A DNA stretch of 64,000 nucleotides, taken from Planctomycetaceae bacterium (lineage in GTDB: Bacteria > Planctomycetota > Planctomycetia > Pirellulales > Pirellulaceae). The notes under the pieces were generated by a model. That model saw nothing but the letters and a program-made list of their open reading frames with translations. It was not told the DNA's origin and did no database searches. The stretch lies in the NCBI GenBank assembly GCA_018660825.1, contig JABJJO010000216.1:1-64000 (forward strand), given 5' to 3'. Position 1 is the stretch's first letter; each line of letters opens with the position of its first letter. Shown in pieces: positions 27,702 through 37,566 of the stretch. The translations under genes and the position numbers were made by a program.

Positions 27702-28715
27702 CTAGGGTGCAATCCAGAGTAACGGCTGGTTGGCTTCGTCGACCATGACTTTGCAATGCAGGCCGGCTTGAGACAACGCGATGTCGAGAATTTTCTTATA
27801 GAATATTTTTCCCGCGGGGACGTTTACTTTTTTATCCAAGTTAATTCCGCGTTTAGCGATGCTGGCATAGTCGAAGAAAATGGGAGTTTGTAGTCGTTGT
27901 CCAATTGCTTTTACTGTTTTTGAGATTTCGGTATTCTTAATTTCAACACTCAGTTCATTAAACAAATCTGGGGCCGTTTTGCCTGGGTTTTGCGACGGCT
28001 CCCAACCGACTGGCCAAAATTCGAGATCTTTTACCGGCTTGGTTATACGAATTCTGACCCCGCTGCCGATGGGTTTGTCGGGTAGCATGATGAGTCCGGT
28101 GGACTTTAGTACGATCGCCATAGCTGTGCCGCTGGTGACCCCTTGCAACTCATCGTTAAATGGTACTTCGGAAAACAGTTGCGTCCGTGCTGCTGGATCG
28201 ACAGAAACTTGTAGATTCCAAATTCTGGAAATAGATCGTATAACCTCCTTGGTTGTTCGTCCCGCGGTTGCTGTTTTTACCTTAAGCGTCAGTTGATCGT
28301 AGACTTCGACAATCTGATCACGACTCAGGCCGTACGCCCCTTTTTGCGTTGTCAACTCTGTCGCACCGTCGCCCTGCAATCGCTTGATCCACAGTTTTGC
28401 CTCGTCGATTTGGCCATACTTGAATTTACCCCCCGGCAAATGCAGCGTATCGCCTGCTAGGATACCAGTGACCACATAAGTCGGTGATTCTTTTCGTCCC
28501 AATGCTTTGACTTTCGGCATGTCTGTCAATTTTGCACTGCGTAATTGGACATTCGTGAATCCGGCTTTTTGCAAAAAACTTGCCCATGCTTTAATGCGTG
28601 TGATGGGCAGGACCGTTTCCATGGCAACTTCTAAGTCAACCACCGCAGCCGTCGCCTGGCGGGTGCTGAGCGCTAAAATTAAAAATAGGGTCGCGGTGGT
28701 AACTCGTTTTGTCAC
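27702..28715 (-). CDS. Exported hypothetical protein with secretin-N-like (STN) segments
   Basis: A 337-residue protein with a signal peptide (about 1-23, ending ATAA). I do not recognise a named family. Two stretches look like the small alpha/beta STN fold used in secretins and TonB-type proteins: about 150-200 (VIRSISRIWNLQVSVDP) and about 250-337 (TVKAIGQRLQTPIFFDY, ILDIALSQAGLHCKVM). The N-terminal third carries LWIKRLQGDGATE. No transmembrane barrel domain follows, so it is not a complete secretin. A periplasmic accessory or regulatory protein is the cautious guess. It stands alone between a convergent creatininase gene and the isomerase-like gene. Confidence 0.7.
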   Translation of the reverse strand: MTKRVTTATLFLILALSTRQATAAVVDLEVAMETVLPITRIKAWASFLQKAGFTNVQLRSAKLTDMPKVKALGRKESPTYVVTGILAGDTLHLPGGKFKYGQIDEAKLWIKRLQGDGATELTTQKGAYGLSRDQIVEVYDQLTLKVKTATAGRTTKEVIRSISRIWNLQVSVDPAARTQLFSEVPFNDELQGVTSGTAMAIVLKSTGLIMLPDKPIGSGVRIRITKPVKDLEFWPVGWEPSQNPGKTAPDLFNELSVEIKNTEISKTVKAIGQRLQTPIFFDYASIAKRGINLDKKVNVPAGKIFYKKILDIALSQAGLHCKVMVDEANQPLLWIAP

Positions 28716-28770
28716 GATTTACAGTCCTCCGAAAGGCATCAACGAATCCAAATATTAACAGGGAGCGGAG

Positions 28771-29766
28771 TTATTCGTCAAAGGCAGCGTCGAATTGGAT
28801 ATCCGAGGTAGCGAAGTCGAGACTCTTAGTAAAGCCATACGCTTCTTTAGCGCCATAATCACGATCCATGCCACTGTCTTCCCATTCGATGGAAAGTGGT
28901 CCGCTGTATTCGATTTCATTTAATGCGCGAATGATTTCTTCAAAATCGACATCACCTCGACCAGGGCTACGGAAGTCCCAGCCACGGCGAGGATCTCCGA
29001 AATTCAAGTGGCTACAGTTAATGCCGGATTTTCCCTTGAGTGTTGTGATCGCATCTTTGATGTGAACATGGAAAATACGGTCGGGAAAAGCGCGAATGAA
29101 TTCAACGGGGTCGATACCTTGCCAAATTAGGTGGCTGGGATCAAAATTAAAGCCAAATTCTTCTCGGTTGCCGAGTGCTTCTAACGTACGTTGTGCTGTG
29201 TAAATATCAAAGGCAATTTCCGTTGGATGAACTTCCAAGGCAAACTTAACACCACATTCTCCGAAGACATCGAGGATGGGATTCCAGCGCTCGGCCAATA
29301 GATCAAAACCTGCTTGAATCAAGGGCTCTGTAGCTGGCGGGAACGAGTAGATCATGTGCCAAATGCTGGAGCCTGTGAAACCGTTGACTATATCGATCCC
29401 AAACTTTTGCGCGGCTCGAGCGGTATCTTTCATTTCTTCAATACAGCGTTCGTTAATGCCCGCCCCATCTCCGTCGCCCCAAATTTGGTCGGAGAGAATC
29501 AATTTATGTCGTTCATCAATGACGTCCAGAACGCCTTGACCGACCAAGTGGTTACTGATTGCAAAACATTGCAGGTTATGTCGTTCTAGTTGCTCTTTTT
29601 TTTGAGCACAGTAGTTTTCATCATTAAGAGCTGCTTGGACGTTGAAATGGTCGCCCCAACAGGCGAGTTCGATTCCGTCGTAACCGAACTCGGCCGTTTT
29701 TTGACACATTGTCTCAGCTGGTAGGTCTGCCCATTGGCCGGTGAAAAGAGTGACAGGACGTGTCAT
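28771..29766 (-). CDS. Sugar phosphate isomerase/epimerase-like TIM-barrel protein
   Basis: A 331-residue protein of the xylose isomerase-like/AP endonuclease family 2 TIM-barrel superfamily. It begins [15 protein letters not shown] and [15 protein letters not shown]. Metal-site candidates are Glu in FALEVHPTE, Asp/His in [13 protein letters not shown], His in IFHVHIKD and Glu in LSIEWEDSG. The C-terminus FTKSLDFA is common in planctomycete copies. No signal peptide is present. A role in sugar or inositol catabolism is likely from the family; the substrate is not decidable. Planctomycetes often keep such genes near Gfo/Idh/MocA oxidoreductases, and one lies 3.2 kb upstream. Confidence 0.9.
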   Translation of the reverse strand: MTRPVTLFTGQWADLPAETMCQKTAEFGYDGIELACWGDHFNVQAALNDENYCAQKKEQLERHNLQCFAISNHLVGQGVLDVIDERHKLILSDQIWGDGDGAGINERCIEEMKDTARAAQKFGIDIVNGFTGSSIWHMIYSFPPATEPLIQAGFDLLAERWNPILDVFGECGVKFALEVHPTEIAFDIYTAQRTLEALGNREEFGFNFDPSHLIWQGIDPVEFIRAFPDRIFHVHIKDAITTLKGKSGINCSHLNFGDPRRGWDFRSPGRGDVDFEEIIRALNEIEYSGPLSIEWEDSGMDRDYGAKEAYGFTKSLDFATSDIQFDAAFDE

Positions 29767-29948
29767 GGTTCGAGTTCCTTAGATTGATGATTTGGAATAG
29801 ATAATGCTACTGTTATTGTGTCGCTGTTTTGCGTGATATTCAAGTCCTAGTGGTAGCTTCCGGTCATTTTGCCCGCTCGGATGCGTTTGAGGGATAGTTT
29901 GGGTAAAACTGTAGCCGTGAATGAACCCTTGGTTTGTTGGTTGGAGGA

Positions 29949-31781
29949 TTAGCTCATCAATTGTTCGAGTTGATCGACGAGTGAACTAAATTGGGCGAGT
30001 GCAGTATCGACGGGACCAGACTGTTCCATGTCCACACCAGCACTTCGTAATAAATCGAGGGGGTCTTGGCTGCAGCCACCTTTTAGGAATGTGTGGTATT
30101 CGTTCAATTCGTCGGCACCACCAGCGAGCACTCGTCGACTCAAGGCAATGGCTGCGGATAATCCCGTTGCGTATTTGTAGACATAGAATGCGCGATAAAA
30201 GTGCGGGATGCGAAAGCACTCTAGAGGCAGACAATCATCGATGACAAATTCCGGGCCGAAGTAATCTCGCAACAACTGTCCATACACGTCTTGGAAAGTT
30301 TGCACGGTCAACGGTTGTCCCTGTTCGGCCATTTCATGTGTGATTTTCTCAAACTCGGCAAACATCGTTTGACGAATGATGGTCCCGCGAATTGCATCAA
30401 TATCTCGGTTGACTAAAAATGCTCGCTCGCGATCATTGTTGGCTTGTTGCATCATGGTTTCACTTAGCAACTGTTCGTTAAAGGTGCTGGCAACTTCGGC
30501 AACAAAAATAGTGTAATTGTAGTATTCGAAGCTTTGAGCAGCCGAACTGTTGAACGAATGCATTGAATGTCCCGCTTCGTGTGTTAACGTAAAGACATCG
30601 TTCAGTACCGCGGGTTTGTAATTCATCAGGATGTATGGGTCGCCGACAAAGGAACCCGCGCTGAATGCGCCACTTTGTTTACCCTGATTTGGATAGCGAT
30701 CACACCAGCGTCCGCGGAGCCCCGCTGCAAGTGTTTCACAATACTCCGTGCCCAGAGGGGCTAGTGACTCTAAAACAAGATCAGTTGCTTGTTCCCATGA
30801 GCGATTGACTTGCAAATCACTGATGATGGGAACATACGTATCGTAGGCATGCAGTTTATCGAGGCCCATGAGTCGCCGCCGTAGGTCGTAATAGCGGTAT
30901 AACGGTTCAAAATTATTACGGACGGATGTGATTAAATTGTCATACACGGTCGCTGGTACATTGTCGGGAAACATTGCGGCAGCGCGGGCACTTTGATAGC
31001 CACGGGCGCGAGCGTAATAAACATCCTTTTGAATCGAGCCGCACAACGTCGCAGCGAGGGTATTTTCATGTGCCTTGAATTGATCATAGTATTGACGAAA
31101 AGCCGTTTTTCGCACATCGCGATTGGGCGAAATCAAGAGTTGCGAGAAAGTAGCATTGCCCAATTCAACTTGCTCACCTTTTTCATTTTCGACAAATCCA
31201 AATTTCAAATCAGCATCATGCAATTGGCGAAATGTTTTACTCGCGGTGCCGGCCATTTCAGCTTGCATCGCCAATAATTGTTCCTCTGCAGGGCTCAGTG
31301 TATGGTCTCGATATCGCAGAATACGTGTAAGTAGTAACTGATAATGTTGCAGGCAATCGCTGGCCATAAGTGAGGACATTGAATCGGCGTCGATGGCTAA
31401 CAACTCAGGTCGGATCCAACTGCCAGCTTCCGCTGCGCGGGCACCAAGATTCTGCATCCGCGACTCGAGCGCTTGGCAGTCAACGTCCGCTTGATTCTCG
31501 GTTAGCCGTAGGAAGGCATAGTAACCAAGACGTTCCATGAGTTGTTCAGTTTCGCTATCAAAGGCGAGCAGTTCGGCCAAGGTTTCAGCACTCTCGCTGA
31601 GCCTGCCTTGAAAGCTAGCATACTTTTCCAAGCAATTCTCAGCTCGCATATAATCCTCATTCCACTGCTGCACTGACTGATACAGACTGCCGAGATCCCA
31701 GGTATCGCTGTGCGCGACTTCACTACGAGCTGGTAAGGTTACCGTTGTTACTGCTACTTTTGATGATTGGGATTCTGACAT
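29949..31781 (-). CDS. pepF: Oligoendopeptidase F (M3 family)
   Basis: About 610 residues, the normal length for PepF. The zinc site HEAGH of LTHEAGHSMHSF is at about 401-405. The substrate-binding tail NEQLLSE and PHFYRAFYVYKYATGLSAAIALS match the family. The N-terminal helical domain starts DTWDLGSLYQS. It hydrolyses short peptides of about 7-17 residues in the cytoplasm. No signal peptide. ATG 31781 is preferred over GTG 31817, which adds 12 residues without family support. It lies downstream of fabH with a 111-bp gap on the same strand. Confidence 0.93.
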   Translation of the reverse strand: MSESQSSKVAVTTVTLPARSEVAHSDTWDLGSLYQSVQQWNEDYMRAENCLEKYASFQGRLSESAETLAELLAFDSETEQLMERLGYYAFLRLTENQADVDCQALESRMQNLGARAAEAGSWIRPELLAIDADSMSSLMASDCLQHYQLLLTRILRYRDHTLSPAEEQLLAMQAEMAGTASKTFRQLHDADLKFGFVENEKGEQVELGNATFSQLLISPNRDVRKTAFRQYYDQFKAHENTLAATLCGSIQKDVYYARARGYQSARAAAMFPDNVPATVYDNLITSVRNNFEPLYRYYDLRRRLMGLDKLHAYDTYVPIISDLQVNRSWEQATDLVLESLAPLGTEYCETLAAGLRGRWCDRYPNQGKQSGAFSAGSFVGDPYILMNYKPAVLNDVFTLTHEAGHSMHSFNSSAAQSFEYYNYTIFVAEVASTFNEQLLSETMMQQANNDRERAFLVNRDIDAIRGTIIRQTMFAEFEKITHEMAEQGQPLTVQTFQDVYGQLLRDYFGPEFVIDDCLPLECFRIPHFYRAFYVYKYATGLSAAIALSRRVLAGGADELNEYHTFLKGGCSQDPLDLLRSAGVDMEQSGPVDTALAQFSSLVDQLEQLMS

Positions 31782-31892
31782 GAGTAATAAACCGTGAGAG
31801 TGTTGTTGGAGAGCCACCTATTATGCAAGCTAAAGTTTGCATAGGTTAGCAATAAAAAGGAACAGGATGGGTTGTTGTGGATGTTACCGCAG

Positions 31893-32948
31893 TTACCACT
31901 GCCAGACACCGGAGCCCCATGATAGCCCAGCGCCGAAACCACTAAAAAGTACTTTATCGTTTGGGTTGATCAGGCCAGCTTGATAGGCTTCGTCGAGTGC
32001 CAATGGAATACTAGCGGCGGACGTGTTTCCGTAGCGATCAAGGTTCACAAAAACGTCGTCTTTGTTGAGGCCCAGTTCGGTCGCCGCCGCTTGTATGATC
32101 CGATTGTTGGCTTGGTGCAAGATCGTTAGATCAACATCGGCCGGTTTTATTTGAGCGTAATCTAAAACTTGGTTGACGGAGTCCGACAATGTGCGGATCG
32201 CCCATTTAAAGACACTGCGTCCATCCATGGTCAGATACTGTAATTCTTGAATTAACGATTCTGGTGTGGTTGGGCAGCGAGTACCGCCGGCTGGCATGTG
32301 AAGTAGCTGTGCCCCGTTTCCATCAGCGCCGAGAGTGTAGGAATGGAAACCTTGGTCTGGTGTGCCGGGTCCGATGACAACCGCACCAGCTCCATCGCCA
32401 AAGAGCGGGAACGTTTTCATGTCTTTGGGATTCACTGTACGACTCATCAAATCGGCACCGATGACGAGCACTCGCTGGTAGGTGCCGCACGCGACAAACT
32501 GCATCCCCGTAATTAAAGCGTACATAAACCCCGCACAGGCTGCTCCAATATCCATTGCTGGGGCATCGGACCCGAGCATGCGTTGAACGTGGCAGGCGGT
32601 TGATGGTGTGGGTTGATCGGGAGTGATTGTTGCCAGCAATATCAGATCGATTTCGCTAATATTGATATTGCCATTGTCCAGACATCGCACTACTGCTTCA
32701 TAGGCGATATCGCTTGTGGCTTGATCGTCGGTGGCCCAACAGCGAGCTTGGATTCCTGTTCGTTTGACAATCCAATCGGCGTCATAGCCTAATTCTGTAA
32801 GCTTTTCATTGCGGACGACGTTTTCAGGAGCATAAGATCCGGTGGCTAGTATTTGGACACCTGTCAAACGATTGACTTGGCGGCTTTGAGAGGCGACCAC
32901 AAGGCAATCGGTTTCTGGAGGTGACGACGAAGAAGCAGGGTTTGTCAT
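31893..32948 (-). CDS. fabH: 3-oxoacyl-[acyl-carrier-protein] synthase III
   Basis: A 351-residue thiolase-fold condensing enzyme that joins acetyl-CoA (or another short acyl-CoA) to malonyl-ACP to begin fatty acid synthesis. The catalytic triad is visible: Cys138 in GAACAGF, His278 in ILHQANNRI and Asn308 in RYGNTSAAS. The C-terminal GFGAGLSWGSGVW is characteristic of FabH. An extra, poorly conserved N-terminal segment of about 25 residues precedes the core. No other fatty-acid gene lies beside it. It is 111 bp upstream of pepF and 59 bp downstream of a Gfo/Idh/MocA gene on the same strand. Confidence 0.94.
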   Translation of the reverse strand: MTNPASSSSPPETDCLVVASQSRQVNRLTGVQILATGSYAPENVVRNEKLTELGYDADWIVKRTGIQARCWATDDQATSDIAYEAVVRCLDNGNINISEIDLILLATITPDQPTPSTACHVQRMLGSDAPAMDIGAACAGFMYALITGMQFVACGTYQRVLVIGADLMSRTVNPKDMKTFPLFGDGAGAVVIGPGTPDQGFHSYTLGADGNGAQLLHMPAGGTRCPTTPESLIQELQYLTMDGRSVFKWAIRTLSDSVNQVLDYAQIKPADVDLTILHQANNRIIQAAATELGLNKDDVFVNLDRYGNTSAASIPLALDEAYQAGLINPNDKVLFSGFGAGLSWGSGVWQW

Positions 32949-33007
32949 ATAGCCAATAGTTTAGCAGGGGGAGGTAACAGGGAAAGCAGTGAGCGGTTGA
33001 GGAAACT

Positions 33008-34138
33008 TTAGACTAATCGATGTTGGACGTCGATCCAACTACCGGAGGTATTAGATTCGAGCACTGCATCTGCGATAAGTTGAGCATTGAGGCCATGGTC
33101 AAAGCTAGGTATAGCCTCACGATCTTCAGTGATTGCGGAACAGAATTCCCAAATAAGGTCATAACGGAATACATCGGCTGGTTTGCCTTGCGTTATATCA
33201 CGTGGGCTCCCGCTGGGTTTAAGGTATTCTTCTGGGACATCGATGGCGTCTACATCTTGTCCAGTTTTACCTATCCAAATTTTATTGGGTTCGTGCAGGT
33301 GATAGCGAACGGTTCCTTCGGAGCCATTGATTTCGGCGAGTTCGTGGCCAAAGCCATCGAAGTTATATCCTTTAGCAACGGTGGTTCCTTCCCAGACGCC
33401 GACTCCACCGTTTTGGAAAACACCAATCAGTGCCGACCAATCATCGACGTCTGACGGAGGGCAAGATTCTCCGGCGGTGGTTTCTTCGCGAGAACAGAAT
33501 TGAGCGACGCTGCCACAGAGCTTATCAATTTTTCCCATGAGGTCCATCGCAAAATCGATGCGATGGATTGTCATGTCAAACAAATCTCCCGCTCCAGCGG
33601 TTTTCTTATACTGTCTCCAGCCCCAACTTGTTTCGGGCCAATCTAAAAATCGTTGACTGCGAAAATGTCGCGGTGCTCCGATGGCACCGGAAGTTACAAG
33701 GTGGTGGATGTATCGCATTGATGGTGCGAAGCGATAGGTAAAGGCGGTCATATGTACGACGCCAGCGGCGACCGCTGCGTCACGCATTTCGTGAACTTCG
33801 TCGCCGGACAGACCCAATGGTTTTTCGCACATGATATGTTTACCGTTGCGAGCGGCTGCGATAGCCATGTCTTTATGAGTAAAATTGGGTGTGGCAATAA
33901 TGATGGCATCAATGTGCGGGTCGGCGCACAACGCCTCGTAATCGGTGGTTGTTTTTTCGATGCCCCAGTCACTCTTTCGTTGCTCAAGTAATGCTTCGTT
34001 ACCATCACACGCGGCAACAAGTTCCGCTCGAGGATCAATCCGAATGCCGGGTACATGGTGGTAATCGCTAACTGCGCCAGCGCCAATGATGCCAATACGG
34101 ATGGGCTTTGACGCAGCAGATTCAGTGTGCACATTCAT
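33008..34138 (-). CDS. Gfo/Idh/MocA family oxidoreductase
   Basis: A 376-residue NAD(P)-dependent oxidoreductase. The Rossmann loop is GIIGAGAVSDYHH near residue 16-28. CEKPLGLSG has the conserved EKP Lys. The catalytic-region His lies in DLFDMTIHRIDFAMDLMG. It is not closely similar to the copy at 9722, so this is a different subfamily. No Tat or Sec signal is visible, although planctomycetes also have exported members. The reaction is likely oxidation or epimerisation of a sugar or cyclitol. It heads a minus-strand series with fabH and pepF, and is divergent from the NRDE gene. Confidence 0.92.
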   Translation of the reverse strand: MNVHTESAASKPIRIGIIGAGAVSDYHHVPGIRIDPRAELVAACDGNEALLEQRKSDWGIEKTTTDYEALCADPHIDAIIIATPNFTHKDMAIAAARNGKHIMCEKPLGLSGDEVHEMRDAAVAAGVVHMTAFTYRFAPSMRYIHHLVTSGAIGAPRHFRSQRFLDWPETSWGWRQYKKTAGAGDLFDMTIHRIDFAMDLMGKIDKLCGSVAQFCSREETTAGESCPPSDVDDWSALIGVFQNGGVGVWEGTTVAKGYNFDGFGHELAEINGSEGTVRYHLHEPNKIWIGKTGQDVDAIDVPEEYLKPSGSPRDITQGKPADVFRYDLIWEFCSAITEDREAIPSFDHGLNAQLIADAVLESNTSGSWIDVQHRLV

Positions 34139-34399
34139 TAGATGTTCTCGATTACGGTGTGTTAGAAGGCTTAATAAGTTGTACGCAGTTTAATATTTTA
34201 CTGGAATTCGATAAACGCCCTCCGATTAACTATTCGTCGGCAAAATAGCAATAAAATACCTACTAACCCCCCAAAGGAAGGTGTTGTAGGTTGGGTTACT
34301 GAATTACATTAGGTTTTTCGACATAAGAGTCTTGTAGCGGTTAGTGAGGAACACTGCGTTGCTACGGCTCAAGCATTATCTATTTTAACAAGCTATTAT

Positions 34400-35176
34400 A
34401 TGTGCATTCTTGCAATTCAGTACAAATCGGTGCCGGAAGCCCCGATTTTGGTCGCCGCAAACCGAGATGAGTTTTATGAACGTCCAAGTACGACACCGTC
34501 GATTCAAGCCGGCAAGCCAAGGATTCTTGGTGGTGTGGATCAACAATCTGGTGGTACGTGGCTAGGCGTTAATCAACATGGTTTATTCGTAGCAGCGTGT
34601 AATCGCCGTAAGTTGATTCCCCCAGTGGTCCCTCGTTCACGTGGTATTCTTTGCCGAGAATTGCTTCGTAGTCGATCCGCCGCGGAAGCAATCAGTGTTG
34701 CGATGGAAGAGTTATCCTCGAATCGTTATGAAGGCGTGAATTATGTCATTGCCGATGGCGAAGCAGGTTGGGTAATTCATGGCACGAATGAACCAGAAGT
34801 GGTTGCCTTAACTGAAGGACTCAACGTCATCAGTAATCGCAATTTAAACGACCCTCGTGACGAGCGTTGTCAGTTGGCAAAACGATTGCTGACTTTGCAA
34901 AAGTTAGATTCGCCGGTTAAATTTTTAGCGGTCGCCAGCAAAGTATTTGCCCGCTCTCCCAGTTCACCGATGCGTCCGAGCATGGTCATCCGCAACAAAG
35001 ATCGTGGCACGGTTAGTTCCACATTAATTGCGTTGGGATTGAAACCACGTGACGCGATTTACCAGTTTACTTCAGGTGCACCTGACGAGAACTCATTTGA
35101 AGATTACTCACCAATGTTGCGAGATATTCTGAGTCGCGGATTGCGTGAAGCCAAATTGCAAGCAGCGACTGTTTAA
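34400..35176 (+). CDS. NRDE (TANGO2-type) family protein
   Basis: A 258-residue protein beginning MCILAIQYKSVPEAPILVAANRDEF; the AANRDE motif and the N-terminal Met-Cys are signatures of the NRDE/TANGO2 family (an Ntn-hydrolase-like fold). Further family signs are GGVDQQSGGTWLGVNQ and VNYVIADG. Mammalian TANGO2 has been linked to lipid and haem handling; bacterial roles are not defined. Its stop codon shares one base with the ATG of pyrE (TAATG), so the two are coupled. No export signal. Confidence 0.9.
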   Translation: MCILAIQYKSVPEAPILVAANRDEFYERPSTTPSIQAGKPRILGGVDQQSGGTWLGVNQHGLFVAACNRRKLIPPVVPRSRGILCRELLRSRSAAEAISVAMEELSSNRYEGVNYVIADGEAGWVIHGTNEPEVVALTEGLNVISNRNLNDPRDERCQLAKRLLTLQKLDSPVKFLAVASKVFARSPSSPMRPSMVIRNKDRGTVSSTLIALGLKPRDAIYQFTSGAPDENSFEDYSPMLRDILSRGLREAKLQAATV

Positions 35177-35730
35177 TGCATACAGCCTACTGTAAAGAAT
35201 CGTTAAAAGACATCGTTCGCGAGAAAGCGTTAGAGTTTGGCGAGTTCGTATTGGCTTCAGGAAAAATCGGTAAGTACTATTTGGATTGCCGAAAAGTTAC
35301 GCTTGATTCACAAGGCGCAAAACTGATCGCACTAGGAATTCTGGAGATGCTCGGCGAAACATTGCCCGATGCCGTTGGTGGAATGGCAATTGGCGCTGAC
35401 CCTATTACGGCGGCAGTGTTGACGGAAGCCGCAACTCAGGACAAAGAATTACGAGGCTTTATTGTTCGCAAAGAAGCGAAGGCATACGGTAAGGGCAATC
35501 AAGTTGAAGGTCCTGTTCAAGCGGGTGACCGAGTGGTGATTGTTGAGGATGTTGTCACAACAGGTGGCAGTAGTTTGAAAGCGATCGAGTATGTTGAAGC
35601 GGCCGGCTTGAAAGTTGAAGGTGTTATTGCCATTATTGATCGACTAGAAGGTGGTCGCGAAGCTTTTGCCGCTGCCGGACATGAACTCCGCACACTCTTT
35701 ACCGTGCGTGACTTTGGCATTGAAGGCTAG
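35176..35730 (+). CDS. pyrE: Orotate phosphoribosyltransferase
   Basis: A 184-residue type I phosphoribosyltransferase. It forms orotidine 5'-phosphate from orotate and PRPP, the fifth step of pyrimidine synthesis. The PRPP loop is VIVEDVVTTGGSS (121-133), and Lys99/Lys102 of RKEAKAYG are the catalytic-loop lysines. The length is normal. The ATG overlaps the upstream NRDE stop by one base. It is convergent with the LysM/YkuD gene; no other pyr gene is in the window. Confidence 0.95.
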   Translation: MHTAYCKESLKDIVREKALEFGEFVLASGKIGKYYLDCRKVTLDSQGAKLIALGILEMLGETLPDAVGGMAIGADPITAAVLTEAATQDKELRGFIVRKEAKAYGKGNQVEGPVQAGDRVVIVEDVVTTGGSSLKAIEYVEAAGLKVEGVIAIIDRLEGGREAFAAAGHELRTLFTVRDFGIEG

Positions 35731-35746
35731 TTTCATGGTTGAAACT
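35729..35746. terminator. Weak hairpin after pyrE
   Basis: A 7-bp perfect stem (AGTTTCA/TGAAACT) with a 4-base loop begins in the pyrE stop codon, between convergent genes. There is no clear T-run, so it is a weak terminator candidate only. Confidence 0.3.
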
Positions 35747-35779
35747 GTAAACATTTAGCATTGTGTGTGCGGGACCGAT

Positions 35780-37078
35780 TCAGCGTTGGATTGTGACTTG
35801 GCTACCAGCGCTGAGAATGCTAAAAACATCGCGAGCATCAACTGGGTCCATGCCAATACTGCCGGCACCTGCGGCGGGCACTTGAGCATTGGCTGCTGAG
35901 CCGTGGATGCTGACATTGCCACCGAGATCCATCCAATGATGTCCAAAAGGATTGGAGCCATGACCGCCGGGGATAATAGTGCCAGCACGCGTACTGAAAA
36001 TACGATCGAGTTGTTTATCAAGAATTGTGTAGGTTCCCGCGGGTGTACTTTGTCCGTTGGCTACGGCAATACTAAATCGTCCCGCATAAAGGTGCCCTAC
36101 AAATAGCGTCAGCTCATTTGTTTGCAGGCTAACTTGAGCTCGAAAGGGTCCACGTACAACCTTGATTTCTGTACCTGGTGTAACTGTTGTATCACTTGCG
36201 ATGCCGTTGATATTCAGCAACAGTGGCACAGGGATTCGGTGGTCATGAGCGATAGTAGCGATGGTTTCATTGAGTCCGACGGCGTACATCGGCTCCATGT
36301 AATGTTTTTGAGAATAAATAACTTCACCGGCCAAATAATCTAATACGGGCAGTAATTGCTGATGTTGAGCCGCTGAAAGTTCGGGGCTCCGATAATAGAC
36401 GCTCAAGGCCAGCAGTGCTTCGCGCAGATGTCCTGCTTGAATTTGTTGTTGTGCGGCGAGCCAAGCTCTTGTGAATACTGGTGTTTGAATGCCCGCTGCG
36501 TCAAACGATGGTGTTGGCGGTTGAGCCGCGGTGGAAAATTCTGGAGGCTGAAGGCTTCCGGGGATATTCTTGTCGCTTTGATTCCAAACTTCGTCTAAGT
36601 TGACATCGGGTGCAAGCGGAAAAGCATCATCGGTGACTGCCGCGGTTACTGCAGTATTGGGCGGTGTGCCAATGGTCGGCACTTCTGGTTCTGTGTCGGA
36701 TTGAGTTGTTGATACAATGACAGCGTCTTGTATTACTTTGGGAGTCGGGATGAGGTCAGTCACAACGGCAGGGTTTTCTAGGGCGGCTGCGGCCGGAGAT
36801 GTAAACTCACCATCCTCGGCGGCAGCATTTTCATCAGGTGTAATGGTCAACGGAGGTTCACTGTTAATCCCTTTTAGCAGTTCATTGGCAGTAACTTGTA
36901 CGCCGAGATCTAGTTCGAGCTCGCTTTCGCCAGTCGGGTCTGAGGTGATCAGCCCATCGTCAGGAGCGGGTGCGGTGCCTTTGTACAGTACGACATACGC
37001 ACCATATAAAATGACAAGCATGAAGGTGAAGATGAATAGTGTTTTTACCTTTTGCATTTCTTCGTCCTCGACTGACAT
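35780..37078 (-). CDS. LysM and L,D-transpeptidase-like membrane protein lacking the catalytic Cys
   Basis: A 432-residue protein with one N-terminal membrane segment (about 12-31), a long acidic, proline-rich linker (about 32-190), a helical region, a LysM domain (about 265-315, YAVGLNETIATIAHDHRIPV) and a C-terminal YkuD fold (about 318-432). In active L,D-transpeptidases the site reads H-x(14-17)-S/T-H-G-C. Here His392 and Ser407 are present but the next residues are Ile408, Gly409 and Met410, so both the motif His and the nucleophilic Cys are lost. It probably binds peptidoglycan without cross-linking it. ATG 37057 is an alternative start. Convergent with pyrE. Confidence 0.88.
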   Translation of the reverse strand: MSVEDEEMQKVKTLFIFTFMLVILYGAYVVLYKGTAPAPDDGLITSDPTGESELELDLGVQVTANELLKGINSEPPLTITPDENAAAEDGEFTSPAAAALENPAVVTDLIPTPKVIQDAVIVSTTQSDTEPEVPTIGTPPNTAVTAAVTDDAFPLAPDVNLDEVWNQSDKNIPGSLQPPEFSTAAQPPTPSFDAAGIQTPVFTRAWLAAQQQIQAGHLREALLALSVYYRSPELSAAQHQQLLPVLDYLAGEVIYSQKHYMEPMYAVGLNETIATIAHDHRIPVPLLLNINGIASDTTVTPGTEIKVVRGPFRAQVSLQTNELTLFVGHLYAGRFSIAVANGQSTPAGTYTILDKQLDRIFSTRAGTIIPGGHGSNPFGHHWMDLGGNVSIHGSAANAQVPAAGAGSIGMDPVDARDVFSILSAGSQVTIQR

Positions 37079-37153
37079 TCCAGAGCTTAAGCTTGGAATA
37101 GTTGCTAAAGTTAAATAAAGTTATGTTCGTGGTTTGGCGATTAATGTGACACA

Positions 37154-37435
37154 ATGCATCCTCTACCATCTCAACCATATTCCGAAGAAGATGATTACGA
37201 TCAATGGTCCGAATCCGACGTGTGGGATGACGACGAATCGGACGTAATGCCTTGCCCTGAATGTGGCGAGCAGGTTTATGAATTTACAGATCAATGTCCT
37301 TATTGTCGTCAGTACATTTCACTGTCCACTCAAACCACAAACGCTTGGCAAGGCCGACCTTGGTGGTGGATTCTCTTGGCTTGCCTAGGCATTCTTGGAG
37401 TGCTCTTCACATTGTGGGGTGCGATGGGTTTTTGA
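37154..37435 (+). CDS. Small zinc-ribbon membrane protein
   Basis: A 93-residue protein. Residues about 37-56 hold a zinc ribbon of two C-x-x-C knuckles (CPECGEQVYEFTDQCPYCRQ), followed by a single C-terminal membrane helix (about 70-90, WWWILLACLGILGVLF). The N-terminal third is acidic (EEDDYDQWSESDVWDDDESD). The topology, soluble zinc ribbon then C-terminal anchor, suggests a cytoplasm-facing adaptor. I know no function for it. It is 75 bp from the divergent LysM/YkuD gene and stands alone. Confidence 0.72.
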   Translation: MHPLPSQPYSEEDDYDQWSESDVWDDDESDVMPCPECGEQVYEFTDQCPYCRQYISLSTQTTNAWQGRPWWWILLACLGILGVLFTLWGAMGF

Positions 37436-37566
37436 CTCCGTCATCGCGCACACAATACATCGCAATAGTAAGCGAAATCGGTTCTTTAGTGCTAGAGCAA
37501 TAGTGGCCACAAATTGACACTAATTAGCACAAATTAATCCCTCCAGGCGGATTATTGGGTTACGAA

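Noticed and set aside
27880-28296. 138-residue plus-strand frame opposite the STN-like gene
   Set aside because: Composition artefact; the minus-strand gene has a signal peptide and fold-like pattern.
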